In this document: positions 18,885-29,347 of the stretch, piece by piece
Position numbering within the stretch: position 1 is the stretch's first letter
How the letters are laid out: each line of letters begins with the position of its first letter
Assembly (NCBI RefSeq): GCF_900182955.1
Contig: NZ_FXUL01000001.1
Span: 310,001-374,000 of the forward strand
Reading direction: 5' to 3'
DNA from: Noviherbaspirillum suwonense
GTDB taxonomy: Bacteria > Pseudomonadota > Gammaproteobacteria > Burkholderiales > Burkholderiaceae_D
DNA length: 64,000 nt
Position numbers and translations under genes: made by a program
The notes under the pieces: generated by a model
Told to the model about the DNA's origin: nothing
Databases searched by the model: none
Seen by the model: only the letters and a program-made list of their open reading frames with translations

Positions 18885-19870
18885 GCGTCGGCACCGTACA
18901 GGGCCAGCGCCCGCAGGCAGGCTTCGCGGTGGGCGCCGCCGAGCGCCGCCGGGCTGGAAAACCCGCCCAGCCTGAATGCATAGGGCAGGTTGCGGGTTTC
19001 GGCCTCGATCACCCACCGGGTCATCCGCGACAGCCGGGTCTCGATATCGATGGACGCGGGCAGGGCAGCGAAATCGAGACGCATCTCGCTCGCCGCGCCG
19101 CCTTCGAAATGCTTGCTGACCAGCGCGCCGTCCCGGCCCAGGCGCGCGATCTGGCGCCAGGCCAGCCGCTTCATCGAGTCGCCGGCCTGGTAGGCGCGCA
19201 CGCCGGCGAAGTCGTCCTGCCCGGCGCCGCCGCGGTCGTCGCCGGGCATCGCTTCCGCCGCCGGCAGCGGCGGCGCATGTTCTTCCGGCTGCGGATACAC
19301 CAGTACCCGCTGCGCCGGATGCCAGTAGCTCCAGGCCCGCAGCAGGCCCAGCGGGAAACTGGTGTGCAGCTTGATGCGCGGCGCGTCCAGCCAGCCGCGG
19401 CGCACGGCCGGCGCCTGCAGCGTCACCAGGCAGGCGCCTTCGGCCGGAATGTCGAACGGCTGTTCCCTGCGCGGCATGCCGTCGCCGGTGAACCCGACCC
19501 AGACCGCGTAGCGGCCATGGCGGCGGCGGTTCGACAGGTGCAGTTCGAACTGCGCCTCTTCGCCGGCATGCACCGGGTTGGCCCGTCCCGGCGCCAGGTG
19601 CAGGTAGGCCAGGTTGCGGAACGTCAGGTGCATGGCGACCAGCGCCGTGCTGGTCAGGAAAAAGGTCAGCGCCAGGCCCATCGCCAGGTTGTAGTTGACC
19701 GCGCCGATGAACAGCAGGATCAGCAGCAGCGCAAAGCCGAGGCCGGCGCGGGTGGGCAGGATGAAGACGCGGCGCTGGCCCAGCACCACCTCGCCGGCTT
19801 CGGCCCCGTTGAGCCTGAACAGCCAGCGCGATGTCGTGTCGCGCAGGCCATGCGTCAGTGCGGCAAGCAT
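18881..19870 (-). CDS. DUF58 domain-containing protein
   Basis: A 329-residue protein with two adjacent hydrophobic segments near residues 40-80 (RAGLGFALLLILLFIGAVNYNLAMG), a beta-rich linker and a C-terminal DUF58 region. The DUF58 hallmark is FAGVRAYQAGDSMKRLAWRQIARLG. DUF58 proteins resemble von Willebrand A-type domains and work with MoxR ATPases in membrane-associated complexes. It sits between moxR (seven bases upstream) and the transglutaminase (ATGA overlap), so all three are made together. Confidence 0.9.
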   Translation of the reverse strand: MLAALTHGLRDTTSRWLFRLNGAEAGEVVLGQRRVFILPTRAGLGFALLLILLFIGAVNYNLAMGLALTFFLTSTALVAMHLTFRNLAYLHLAPGRANPVHAGEEAQFELHLSNRRRHGRYAVWVGFTGDGMPRREQPFDIPAEGACLVTLQAPAVRRGWLDAPRIKLHTSFPLGLLRAWSYWHPAQRVLVYPQPEEHAPPLPAAEAMPGDDRGGAGQDDFAGVRAYQAGDSMKRLAWRQIARLGRDGALVSKHFEGGAASEMRLDFAALPASIDIETRLSRMTRWVIEAETRNLPYAFRLGGFSSPAALGGAHREACLRALALYGADA

Positions 19871-19877
19871 GGCGGCG

Positions 19878-20798
19878 TCAGACCGGGACGGATTTCATCA
19901 GCTGCAGCACCAGGTCGCGGCTCGACGCCACGCTGCCGCCGGCGGCGCGCACCGGCCGCAGCCGATGCGCGGCGACCGGCACCAGCACGGCCTGCACGTC
20001 CTCCGGCAGCACATGGTTGCGGCCCTCCAGGGCCGCCCAGGCGCGGGCCGCCTGCAGCAGCGCGATGGCCGCGCGCGGGCTCAGGCCCTCGGCGAACAGG
20101 CCGTTCTGGCGCGATGCATGCACCAGCGCCTGCACGTAGCCGACCAGCGCGGCGGACGCATGCACGTCGCGCAGCGCGGCGCGGGCGTCGCCGAGTTCGC
20201 CGGGCGTCATCGCCGGAGTCATCGCGCGCACCATCGCGCGCCGGTCCTCGCCCATCAGCAGCGCGCGCTCGGCGGCGGCGTCCGGGTAGCCCAGCGACAG
20301 GCACATCAGGAAGCGGTCCAGCTGCGATTCCGGCAGCTGGAACGTGCCGATCTGGTGGCTCGGGTTCTGGGTGGCGATCACAAAGAACGGGTCGGGCAGC
20401 TCGCGGGTGACGCCATCGGCCGAGACCTGGCGCTCTTCCATCGCTTCGAGTAGCGCGGACTGGGTTTTCGGCGTGGCCCGGTTGATCTCGTCGGCCAGCA
20501 GCACCTGGGTGAAGACCGGGCCCGGATGAAAGGAAAAACCGTTCTTTTCGCGGTCGAACACCGAGATGCCGATGATGTCGGCCGGCAGCAGGTCGCTGGT
20601 GAACTGCACCCGGTTGAACTTCAGCCCCAGCGAGGTCGCCAGCGCCTGCGCCAGCGTGGTCTTGCCGACGCCGGGCACGTCCTCGATCAGCAGGTGGCCG
20701 CCGGCCAGCAGGCACACCAGCGCCTGGCGGACCTGGGACTCTTTGCCGACGATGACCTGTCCGACCTGGGCGGCGACGGCATGGATCCTGGAATACAT
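19878..20798 (-). CDS. MoxR-family AAA+ ATPase
   Basis: A chaperone-like ATPase of 306 residues. Walker A is DVPGVGKTTLA, Walker B is LLADEINRATPKTQSALLEAMEE, and the sensor 1 segment is FFVIATQNPSHQIGTF, all typical of MoxR. The start at 20798 is chosen over 20831 because AGGA lies seven bases upstream and the sequence then begins at the usual first helix. It is the first gene of the operon moxR-DUF58-transglutaminase-mltB and diverges from the deacetylase-like gene across 217 bases that must hold both promoters. Confidence 0.93.
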   Translation of the reverse strand: MYSRIHAVAAQVGQVIVGKESQVRQALVCLLAGGHLLIEDVPGVGKTTLAQALATSLGLKFNRVQFTSDLLPADIIGISVFDREKNGFSFHPGPVFTQVLLADEINRATPKTQSALLEAMEERQVSADGVTRELPDPFFVIATQNPSHQIGTFQLPESQLDRFLMCLSLGYPDAAAERALLMGEDRRAMVRAMTPAMTPGELGDARAALRDVHASAALVGYVQALVHASRQNGLFAEGLSPRAAIALLQAARAWAALEGRNHVLPEDVQAVLVPVAAHRLRPVRAAGGSVASSRDLVLQLMKSVPV

Positions 20799-21015
20799 AG
20801 ATTTTCCTGCGGAGTAAAAAGGGGAAAACATCAGCGGCAGTGCCGGCCTTGTCCTTGCGCGTAGCGCGCCTCTTCAGTATTACGGCCGGTTTTCGATTTT
20901 CTTTTCCCCTATTGCCGGCTGCGCCGGCCGAAGTAGCGGAAATGACATGCGGACCTGCTGTTTTTCGTTAAACTAGGGCATTCTATGCGAGAACGTGACG
21001 ACAGCGTTCCTCAAA

Positions 21016-21954
21016 ATGACCACTGCCATTTATTGCCATACCGATTGCCTGGCCCATGAAATGGGCAGCTGGCACCCGGAGTCTCCCGCCAGGCTGCAGG
21101 CGATCGAAGACCAGCTCATCGCCAGCCGTATCGACACCTGCATCGACCACCGCGAGGCGCCGCTGGCCGACCTGTCCGACATCGGGCGGGTCCACCATGC
21201 CGACGCCATTGCCCGGATCCGCGACAACGTGCCGGCCGCCGGCGAGTATTACCCGATCGATGGCGACACGCTGCTCAATGCGCACAGCTGGCAGGCGGCA
21301 TTGCGCGCCGCCGGCGCCGCGGTGGCGGCGACCGACGCGGTCATCGCCGGCGAACTCGACAATGCGTTCTGCGCGGTGCGCCCGCCCGGCCACCATGCGC
21401 GGCCGTCCGAGCCCATGGGTTTCTGCCTGTTCAACAATGTCGCGATCGCCGCCCGGCATGCGCTCGAGGTGCACGGGCTGGAACGGGTGGCCATCGTGGA
21501 CTTCGACGTCCACCATGGCAACGGCACCGAGGAAGCCTTCCTGTACGAGCCGCGGGTGATGATGGTGAGCTTTTTCCAGCATCCGTTCTATCCGTACACC
21601 GGCGTCGGCGGCGAATCCCAGTTCAATCCCAACATGGTCAATGTGCCGGTCGCCGCCTACAGCGACGGCGAAAAGATCCGTCGGCTGGTGACCGACCTGT
21701 GGCTGCCGGCGCTGCGCAGCTTCCGGCCGCAGATGATATTCATCTCCGCCGGTTTCGATGCGCACCGCGAGGACGACATGGGCCAGATGAGCCTGGTCGA
21801 AGCCGACTATGCATGGATCACGCGGCAGGTGATGGCGGTGGCGAAGGAGTTTTCGCAGGGCCGCATCGTCAGCTGCCTGGAAGGCGGATACAGCCTGTCG
21901 GCGCTCGGCCGCAGCGTCGTCGCGCACCTGAAGGCGCTGGCCGACCTGGAGTAA
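21016..21954 (+). CDS. Histone deacetylase-family hydrolase
   Basis: A 312-residue zinc amidohydrolase of the arginase/deacetylase fold. Visible motifs are RPPGHHARP (tandem catalytic histidines), IVDFDVHHGNGT (zinc ligands Asp and His), ISAGFDAHREDDMG (second Asp ligand) and CLEGGYSLSAL. Bacterial members act on acetylpolyamines, acetoin-related substrates or acetylated proteins; the substrate cannot be told here. ATG 21016 is preferred over an in-frame GTG at 20995. rbgA follows after 61 bases. Confidence 0.9.
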   Translation: MTTAIYCHTDCLAHEMGSWHPESPARLQAIEDQLIASRIDTCIDHREAPLADLSDIGRVHHADAIARIRDNVPAAGEYYPIDGDTLLNAHSWQAALRAAGAAVAATDAVIAGELDNAFCAVRPPGHHARPSEPMGFCLFNNVAIAARHALEVHGLERVAIVDFDVHHGNGTEEAFLYEPRVMMVSFFQHPFYPYTGVGGESQFNPNMVNVPVAAYSDGEKIRRLVTDLWLPALRSFRPQMIFISAGFDAHREDDMGQMSLVEADYAWITRQVMAVAKEFSQGRIVSCLEGGYSLSALGRSVVAHLKALADLE

Positions 21955-22015
21955 AGCCGGGGCGCGGGCGCCGCTGCGGGTAGAATACCGCCTTCATTTC
22001 GAAAGAAGCGCACGA

Positions 22016-22942
22016 ATGTCCATTCAATGGTTCCCCGGTCACATGAACGCCGCCCGCAAGAAGGCGGAAGAATCCATGGAGAAGGTCGACATGGTGATCG
22101 AAGTGCTGGACGGGCGCATACCGCAGGCCAGCAGCAATCCGATGATCGAAAAGCTGCGCGTATTCCGCCAGCGGCCCTGCCTGAAGATCCTGAACAAGGC
22201 CGACCTCGCCGACCCCGCCGCCACCAGCGCGTGGATTGCGCATTACAACCGGCAGAAGGATGTCAACGCGGTCGCGCTTTCCTGCAAGAAGCCGTCCGAC
22301 GTTGCAAAGATCGCGCAGCTTTGCCTGAAACTGGTGCCCAACCGGGGCACCGCGCTGAAGCCGCTGCGCATCATGATCATGGGCATCCCCAACGTCGGCA
22401 AATCGACGCTGATGAATGCGCTGCTGAAGAAGCGGGTCGCCAAGGTGGGCGACGAACCGGCGGTCACGAAGATCCAGCAGCGGCTCTACCTGGGTAATAA
22501 CATCGTGCTGATCGATACGCCCGGCATGATGTGGCCGAAGATCGAGCATCCGAGCGACGGCCTGATGCTGGCAGCCAGCCACGCGATCGGCAGCAATGCG
22601 CTGATCGAGGAGGAAGTGGCGACTTTCCTGGCCGACGTGCTGCTCATGCGCTACGCACCGCTGATCAGCGCCCGCTTCGGCTTCCCGACCGAGGGCATCG
22701 ACGGCGTCAGCGTCATCGAAGGCATCGCCAAGCGCCGCGCCTATCGCCTGAAGGGCGGCGAGCTCGATCTCGAGAAAGCCGCCCATACGCTGCTGCAGGA
22801 TTACCGCAGCGGCGCCATCGGCCGGGTCAGCCTGGAAACGCCGGAAAGCCGCGTGGCGCTGCTGGCGTCATACAAGCCGTCGCCGTCGCTGGGCGAGGCC
22901 GCGGAAGCCATCGACGAAGACGAACAGGACGACGCGCGCTAA
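22016..22942 (+). CDS. ylqF: Ribosome biogenesis GTPase YlqF/RbgA
   Basis: A circularly permuted GTPase needed for late 50S assembly in Bacillus. The motif order shows the permutation: G4 (NKADLAD) comes first, G1 (GIPNVGKSTLMN) is in the middle, then G2/G3 (DTPGMMWPK). The N-terminus IQWFPGHMNAARKKAEE is the RbgA signature. The 308 residues end in a short acidic tail. It is the last housekeeping gene before the chaperone/effector-like pair. Confidence 0.93.
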   Translation: MSIQWFPGHMNAARKKAEESMEKVDMVIEVLDGRIPQASSNPMIEKLRVFRQRPCLKILNKADLADPAATSAWIAHYNRQKDVNAVALSCKKPSDVAKIAQLCLKLVPNRGTALKPLRIMIMGIPNVGKSTLMNALLKKRVAKVGDEPAVTKIQQRLYLGNNIVLIDTPGMMWPKIEHPSDGLMLAASHAIGSNALIEEEVATFLADVLLMRYAPLISARFGFPTEGIDGVSVIEGIAKRRAYRLKGGELDLEKAAHTLLQDYRSGAIGRVSLETPESRVALLASYKPSPSLGEAAEAIDEDEQDDAR

Positions 22943-23070
22943 GGCAATTTTCCACCGCCGTTGTCCATGGCGGCTGTGGAACGAACAAAAATCCCGTGCC
23001 ACCCATTTCGCAGCCTGCGCTGAACGAGGCCGCTGCGAAATCGCTCTGCAGCGAGAGTATGGGAGATCAC

Positions 23071-23520
23071 ATGGGCATATCCGAATTCCGGCAGATCGCC
23101 GAAGGTTTCTGCCGGCAGGCTGGCCTGCCAGACAGCCTGTCCATCGTCAGGGGCAATGCCTTTTCCATCCACGGCCGCCTAGCCTGGCTGCACTACCTCC
23201 CGGATTCGGATCAATGCCGGATCACTCTCGACCTCGGCCAGCCTGGACACGGTTTTCCTCCAGCCATGCTGCGCATGATGCTCGAATTTAATTGCGCGAA
23301 TCAGTCCCGCCATCTCCCCGCATTGGGCATCAGTCAGAAGAACGGTCATGCATTGCTGATGCTGCATCCGTCGATGGCCGTGCTGCGCAAGGAAACGAGT
23401 TTGTTCGCCTTGCTCGATATACAGCTCAAGCCGGTGATCAAGGCATGGGTCGACTGCCTTGATGCATCCGACATCGACGGCATGGAAGCGCCCGTAATGC
23501 TGGACCGCGGTTTCGTTTAA
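23071..23520 (+). CDS. CesT/Tir-type type III secretion chaperone-like protein
   Basis: A small 149-residue protein resembling the CesT family of secretion chaperones. It has an N-terminal helix (EFRQIAEGFCRQAGL), a beta-meander, a central helix with MLRMMLEFNCANQ, and a hydrophobic strand (KNGHALLMLH) before a last amphipathic helix. The start at 23071 follows a strong GGGAG at a five-base spacing; an ATG at 23059 is in frame but has no ribosome site. The next gene begins ten bases after the stop, the usual arrangement of a chaperone and its secreted client. The family call rests on pattern and size and needs a profile search. Confidence 0.6.
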   Translation: MGISEFRQIAEGFCRQAGLPDSLSIVRGNAFSIHGRLAWLHYLPDSDQCRITLDLGQPGHGFPPAMLRMMLEFNCANQSRHLPALGISQKNGHALLMLHPSMAVLRKETSLFALLDIQLKPVIKAWVDCLDASDIDGMEAPVMLDRGFV

Positions 23521-23530
23521 GGAGCGGCAA

Positions 23531-25252
23531 ATGCAAGCAATGACCCTGAATGCCGACCTGTCGCATTATTACCATGCCGAGCATCCCGTTTCTGCCCCGG
23601 ATATTCGGGACCACGGAAGAATCGATGACGAATTGCTGCCGCAAAAATATCTGAAGCGGGAATCCGCGGAGCAAAAGGAAATAGCGCGCCACGCGTACTA
23701 TTTCAAGTTCGCTGATGATGCCAGGGCCAGGCTGGAATCGCGTGGCCTGTGGATGGAAACATCCCCGGGAAGCGGCCGGTTCGAAGCAAGGCCGGATGCC
23801 GGAGAGCGGCTGGCAACTTCCTTTTCCAGGTTTCTTGGCTCGTTCATCAATTTCGGGTCGACTAATGAAGTCACCAGGCCTGCCGATGTCTGTTCCGGTC
23901 TGGTTCATTGCACGCAGGGGGGAATGAGCCCGGTAACCGCAATTGCCGGGACGATATTCATTTTCAACACGATCGTCGCGCAGTTGAAAAAAGCATTTCC
24001 CGCGCAAAAAAGCCATCTGGACCAGGCAGGGCGGCTGACTTATTTCAGCGCGTCGGCGGTGCATTCATTAGTTTCTGCTGTCCAACCCATCGTGCAGGAA
24101 GCAAGCCGTTCCCATGCTGATCCGATTTTCTCGATCGTGATGGTGTCGCTTGAACTGTTGCTCGGGTTCTATTCCACGGTGACGGCGACGGAAAGCGCGC
24201 TAGCGCGTGGAAACAGCCGGTCCAGCCTGCTTGGCGAACTCATCAACGCCAGGGATAAAGCGGCATCCTTCTTCCAAAAGGTGCAGGCATCCACTCCGGT
24301 CAGCCCGGAGGAGGCCGAAGCGTACGGACAGTTCATGGCGGTGATCGGCAAGCTGGACCAGGTCGCGGGAGAGGCAAGGTTTGCCAGCGCGGTCTCGGCG
24401 GCGGCGACCGCAAAGGAATGGCTGCGGTTCGGCGGCGCGGTTGCGGGAAATGAAACCGCGTACAAGCAGTTGGCGTCCACAAAAATCGCCGTCAATAATC
24501 TGGAATTGGTGGGAACCGCTGTCGCTGAAATGACGATGGCCCTGGTCGCCAATGTCCTCGATCTCGTGCACGGCATAGTCGTCGTCGCCAGATGCCAGCA
24601 AAGAATCGACCATGGCGTCGCGCTCGGAAAACAGATAGCCGCCGCGTTTCGGGAAATGACGATGCCCGAAATGGCCTTGCTGGCGAAAGGCGTTGCGGGA
24701 ATGCTTGGAAAGAAAATTCAGGATGAACACTACGAGCAGGGATTCTCCTTTTTCCGGATATTCAAGGCCGCGGTGTTCATTGCAATCGGCATTGCAGCCA
24801 TTGCGGCGATCGCGCTTTCCATCGTTTATGCGGCGCCACTCATCATCGGGCTGACAGCCGGCATCGTCCTGGCTGCCTTCTTTACCTTTCTGATTGCCCG
24901 TTCGGTGAGAGCGGCCGACCTCGTCCGGAGGGAAAAGAAGGAGGAAGAAGATTTCAACAAATACCAGTCCGTTCCCGGTAACAGGATGGTCGATCCGTTC
25001 GGGAACCTGTCGCAAAATCCCGAGAACAAGTTTTTTCTGTTGCATGCACTTTCAACTTCCCTGGTCGCCACGCCGGATACAGCGGGAAAGGAAGCGGAGC
25101 GCGATGCGCTTTTTACCGCGCTGAATTTCAATGAAATCGATATGGCGCTTCTGAAAAGCCTTGCGCGAAGCAGCGATACTCACGAAAAAAATATCGAAAT
25201 GGTGACGGCGCAATTAACCCGGATGCTGGCGCTTAAATTCAGCGGCGCATAG
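23531..25252 (+). CDS. Putative secreted/translocator-like membrane-active protein
   Basis: A 573-residue protein that I cannot place in a named family. There is no Sec signal; the first ~100 residues are polar and variable. Hydrophobic stretches occur near residues 137-155, 195-215 and 340-365, and a strong two-helix hairpin (VFIAIGIAAIAAIALSIVYA, then LIIGLTAGIVLAAFFTFLIA) lies at about 412-460, followed by a charged segment (RREKKEEEDF). Helical, Ala/Ser-rich regions lie between. This layout is that of type III translocators and membrane-inserted effectors. It has a strong AAGGAG ribosome site overlapping the chaperone stop. Base composition is visibly less GC-rich than the neighbours, suggesting transfer. 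No secretion apparatus is in the window. Confidence 0.65.
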   Translation: MQAMTLNADLSHYYHAEHPVSAPDIRDHGRIDDELLPQKYLKRESAEQKEIARHAYYFKFADDARARLESRGLWMETSPGSGRFEARPDAGERLATSFSRFLGSFINFGSTNEVTRPADVCSGLVHCTQGGMSPVTAIAGTIFIFNTIVAQLKKAFPAQKSHLDQAGRLTYFSASAVHSLVSAVQPIVQEASRSHADPIFSIVMVSLELLLGFYSTVTATESALARGNSRSSLLGELINARDKAASFFQKVQASTPVSPEEAEAYGQFMAVIGKLDQVAGEARFASAVSAAATAKEWLRFGGAVAGNETAYKQLASTKIAVNNLELVGTAVAEMTMALVANVLDLVHGIVVVARCQQRIDHGVALGKQIAAAFREMTMPEMALLAKGVAGMLGKKIQDEHYEQGFSFFRIFKAAVFIAIGIAAIAAIALSIVYAAPLIIGLTAGIVLAAFFTFLIARSVRAADLVRREKKEEEDFNKYQSVPGNRMVDPFGNLSQNPENKFFLLHALSTSLVATPDTAGKEAERDALFTALNFNEIDMALLKSLARSSDTHEKNIEMVTAQLTRMLALKFSGA

Positions 25253-25301
25253 TGCAAGCCTGATAAACAGCCCGCCAGGCCCGTTTTTTCGCGAGCAAAT
25301 A

Positions 25302-25331
25302 AAAAGCCCCCGACGTATCGGGGGCTTTTCT
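25302..25331. terminator. Bidirectional terminator between the effector-like gene and groEL
   Basis: AAAAGCCCCCGA (25302-25313) pairs perfectly with TCGGGGGCTTTT (25318-25329) around the loop CGTA. T tracts flank it on both strands, so it can end both the rightward effector-like unit and leftward groEL. Confidence 0.92.
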
Positions 25332-25351
25332 TACAGCAGGCCGGAAGGCAA

Positions 25352-27118
<1,767 letters not shown>

Positions 27119-27409
27119 TTACTGCTGGACGATGGCAAGGATGTCTTCCTCGCGCATGACGAGCAGTTCTTCGCCATTGATCTTGACGGTCTGTCCGGAA
27201 TACTTGCCAAACAGCACGCGGTCGCCGATCTTGACGTCGAGCGGACGGACTTGGCCGCCTTCGAGGATCTTGCCGTTGCCGACTGCCAGGACTTCGCCCT
27301 GATCAGGCTTCTCAGCCGCGGTTTCAGGGAGAACGATGCCGGACGCAGTTTTGGTTTCCTGGTCGAGGCGCTTGACGATGACGCGATCGTGCAAAGGACG
27401 AAGTGCCAT
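27119..27409 (-). CDS. groS: 10 kDa co-chaperonin GroES
   Basis: The heptameric lid of GroEL, 96 residues. It begins [14 protein letters not shown], has the mobile loop around [17 protein letters not shown], and ends [19 protein letters not shown] 27409 is preceded by a good AGGAG at seven bases; the longer in-frame start at 27481 would prepend residues foreign to the family. Confidence 0.97.
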   Translation of the reverse strand: MALRPLHDRVIVKRLDQETKTASGIVLPETAAEKPDQGEVLAVGNGKILEGGQVRPLDVKIGDRVLFGKYSGQTVKINGEELLVMREEDILAIVQQ

Positions 27410-27506
27410 ACAAACTCCTAAATAATTGACAGTAATTGATGCGATACGGCCGGCTGCGCATCTGAAACGGCAACCAGCCACGAAATACGACGGTCCGAGG
27501 AAATTA

Positions 27507-27562
27507 TTAGCACTCTCCGTCGGTGAGTGCCAAGTATAGGGGCGGTAGTGGTACTTTTCAAG
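27507..27562 (-). promoter_or_regulatory. groE heat-shock promoter with CIRCE operator
   Basis: On the minus strand a sigma32-type promoter reads CTTGAAA (27562-27556), a 13-base spacer, then CCCCTATA (27542-27535). The same bases also fit sigma70: TTGAAA (27561-27556), 17 bases, TATACT (27538-27533). Overlapping the start-site region is a CIRCE element, TTAGCACTC-N9-GAGTGCCAA (27507-27533), one mismatch from the perfect inverted repeat bound by the HrcA repressor. Together these imply both positive (RpoH) and negative (HrcA) heat control. The two consensus elements are seen directly; the regulators are inferred from established knowledge. Confidence 0.88.
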
Positions 27563-27757
27563 GTCGGCGTCTAGAAGAAATAAAGCAGCTGGGCCATCCA
27601 GCCGATGAACGGACCCTGCTCGCGGACAGGCGTTTCGTCAAATATCGCGCCGAATTGCCGGGTTTCCTACAGCATTGCGAGGCATTTTCTGATCGTCGAA
27701 GCCGGTTCGGGCAGATAGGGTTGCACGATACGCCGCGTCCGCCAGCAAGCCACGCGT

Positions 27758-27799
27758 CTTGTCCCTTGTCCCTTGTCCCTTGTCCCTTGTTCCTTGTCC
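27758..27799 (+). repeat. Tandem heptanucleotide repeat, six copies of CTTGTCC
   Basis: Six head-to-tail copies of the seven-base unit CTTGTCC, with one C-to-T change in copy five. It lies 23 bases before the start of the molybdenum hydroxylase operon, in the untranslated or promoter region. Such tracts change length by slippage and can alter expression; that effect is inference. Confidence 0.85.
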
Positions 27800-27821
27800 C
27801 CAGCACCTTTCCAGGATGATC

Positions 27822-28355
27822 ATGACCACTTCCACAGACGCCGTCCCGCAGGGACACATTCCGCCGAATCCCGGCCTTCACAAGATCGTGCTGACCCTCA
27901 ACGGCAGCCGCCGCGAAGTCGCCGCCGCGCCATGGACCACGCTGCTCGACCTGCTGCGGGAAGACCTGCAGATGACCGGCACCAAGAAAGGCTGCGACCA
28001 TGGCCAGTGTGGCGCCTGCACGGTGCTGGTCGACGGCAAGCGCATCAATTCCTGCCTGACGCTGGCGGCAATGAAGGATGGCTGCGACATCAGGACGGTG
28101 GAAGGACTGGCGGAAGGCGACAGCCTGCACCCGGTGCAGCAGGCGTTCATCGACCAGGATGCTTTCCAGTGCGGTTACTGCACGCCGGGGCAGATCTGCT
28201 CGGCGGTCGGCCTGATCGCCGAAGGACGTGCGCAGACCGATGACGAAATCCGCGAATTAATGAGCGGCAACCTTTGCCGCTGCGGCTGCTATCCGAACAT
28301 CGTCGCCGCGGTGCGCCAGGCGCAGGCTGACACCAAGACAACGGAGACACCATGA
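27822..28355 (+). CDS. Molybdenum hydroxylase, [2Fe-2S] small subunit (PaoA/YagT-like)
   Basis: The electron-transfer small subunit of a three-part xanthine-oxidase-family enzyme, 177 residues. It has a plant-type ferredoxin domain with cluster ligands in KKGCDHGQCGACTVLVDGK plus the following Cys. The second, helical [2Fe-2S] domain has FQCGYCTPGQI and LCRCGCYPNI. Unlike E. coli PaoA there is no twin-arginine signal, so the enzyme is probably cytoplasmic. ATG 27822 is chosen because AGGA lies five bases upstream; an ATG at 27816 overlaps that site. The stop overlaps the next start by four bases. Confidence 0.9.
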   Translation: MTTSTDAVPQGHIPPNPGLHKIVLTLNGSRREVAAAPWTTLLDLLREDLQMTGTKKGCDHGQCGACTVLVDGKRINSCLTLAAMKDGCDIRTVEGLAEGDSLHPVQQAFIDQDAFQCGYCTPGQICSAVGLIAEGRAQTDDEIRELMSGNLCRCGCYPNIVAAVRQAQADTKTTETP

Positions 28356-29347
28356 ACCAGTTCGAACTCGCGCGCGCCGACAGCGTTGCCGACGCGCTTG
28401 CCAAGATAGCCGGGAACGAGCATGCCCGCTTCATCGCCGGCGGCACCAACCTGCTGGACCTGATGAAGGAGGATGTGACCCGGCCGCGCATGCTGATCGA
28501 CATCACCCATCTCCCGCTGTCGAAGATCGAGGACGCGGGCAATGGCGGGCTGCGCATCGGCGCGATGGTGTCGAATGCCGACCTTGCCTATGACGACAAG
28601 GTGTCGCAGGCTTATCCGCTGCTGTCGACCGCGGTACTGGCCGGCGCGTCGCCGCAGTTGCGCAACATGGCGTCGACCGGCGGCAACCTGCTGCAGCGCA
28701 CCCGCTGCTATTACTTTTACGATACCGGGACCGCCTGCAACAAGCGCGAGCCGGGCTCGGGATGCCCGGCGCGCACCGGCGTCAACCGTATCCACGCGAT
28801 CCTCGGCGCCAGCGAAAGCTGCGTTGCCGTGCATCCGTCCGACATGTGCGTGGCGCTGGCGGCGCTCGACGCGGTCGTGCACGTGAACGGGCCGCGCGGC
28901 GAACGGCAAATCGCGTTCGAACAGTTCCACCAGCTTCCCGGCGACACGCCGGACATCGACACCTCGCTGGCGCCGGACGAAATCATCACCGCCGTCGAAC
29001 TGCCGGCGCAGGGCTATGCGCAGCATCACAGCTATATCAAGGTCCGCGACCGCCAGTCGTATGCGTTCGCGCTGGTCTCGGTGGCCGCCGGGCTGGAGAT
29101 GGATGGCGACACGGTGCGGTCGGCCGCGGTCGCGCTTGGCGGGGTTGCGCACAAGCCGTGGCGCAACCGCGAGGCCGAGGCGCTGCTGGTGGGCAAGAAG
29201 GCCAGCGACGAGCAGTTCCAGGCATTTGCCGACGCCGTGCTGCAGGATGCGCAGGCGCTCGAACACAATGCATTCAAGATCAATCTCGCCAGGCGCACCA
29301 TTGTGCGCGCGCTGCAGCGAGCCGTTGCCATGGAGTCCGCGGAATGA
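28352..29347 (+). CDS. Molybdenum hydroxylase, FAD-binding subunit (PaoB/YagS-like)
   Basis: The medium subunit, 331 residues, which binds FAD and relays electrons from the iron-sulfur subunit. The FAD pyrophosphate loop FIAGGTNLLDLMKED and the second motif LRNMASTGGNLLQRTRCYYF are clear. The cysteines in that region and in CNKREPGSGCPARTG match the extra [4Fe-4S] insertion known in PaoB, which separates this group from ordinary xanthine dehydrogenases. ATGA overlaps link it to both neighbours. Confidence 0.9.
   Translation: MNQFELARADSVADALAKIAGNEHARFIAGGTNLLDLMKEDVTRPRMLIDITHLPLSKIEDAGNGGLRIGAMVSNADLAYDDKVSQAYPLLSTAVLAGASPQLRNMASTGGNLLQRTRCYYFYDTGTACNKREPGSGCPARTGVNRIHAILGASESCVAVHPSDMCVALAALDAVVHVNGPRGERQIAFEQFHQLPGDTPDIDTSLAPDEIITAVELPAQGYAQHHSYIKVRDRQSYAFALVSVAAGLEMDGDTVRSAAVALGGVAHKPWRNREAEALLVGKKASDEQFQAFADAVLQDAQALEHNAFKINLARRTIVRALQRAVAMESAE

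Noticed and set aside
20799-20831. Upstream start for moxR at 20831
   Set aside because: It has no Shine-Dalgarno, while the ATG at 20798 has AGGA at good spacing and matches the family N-terminus.
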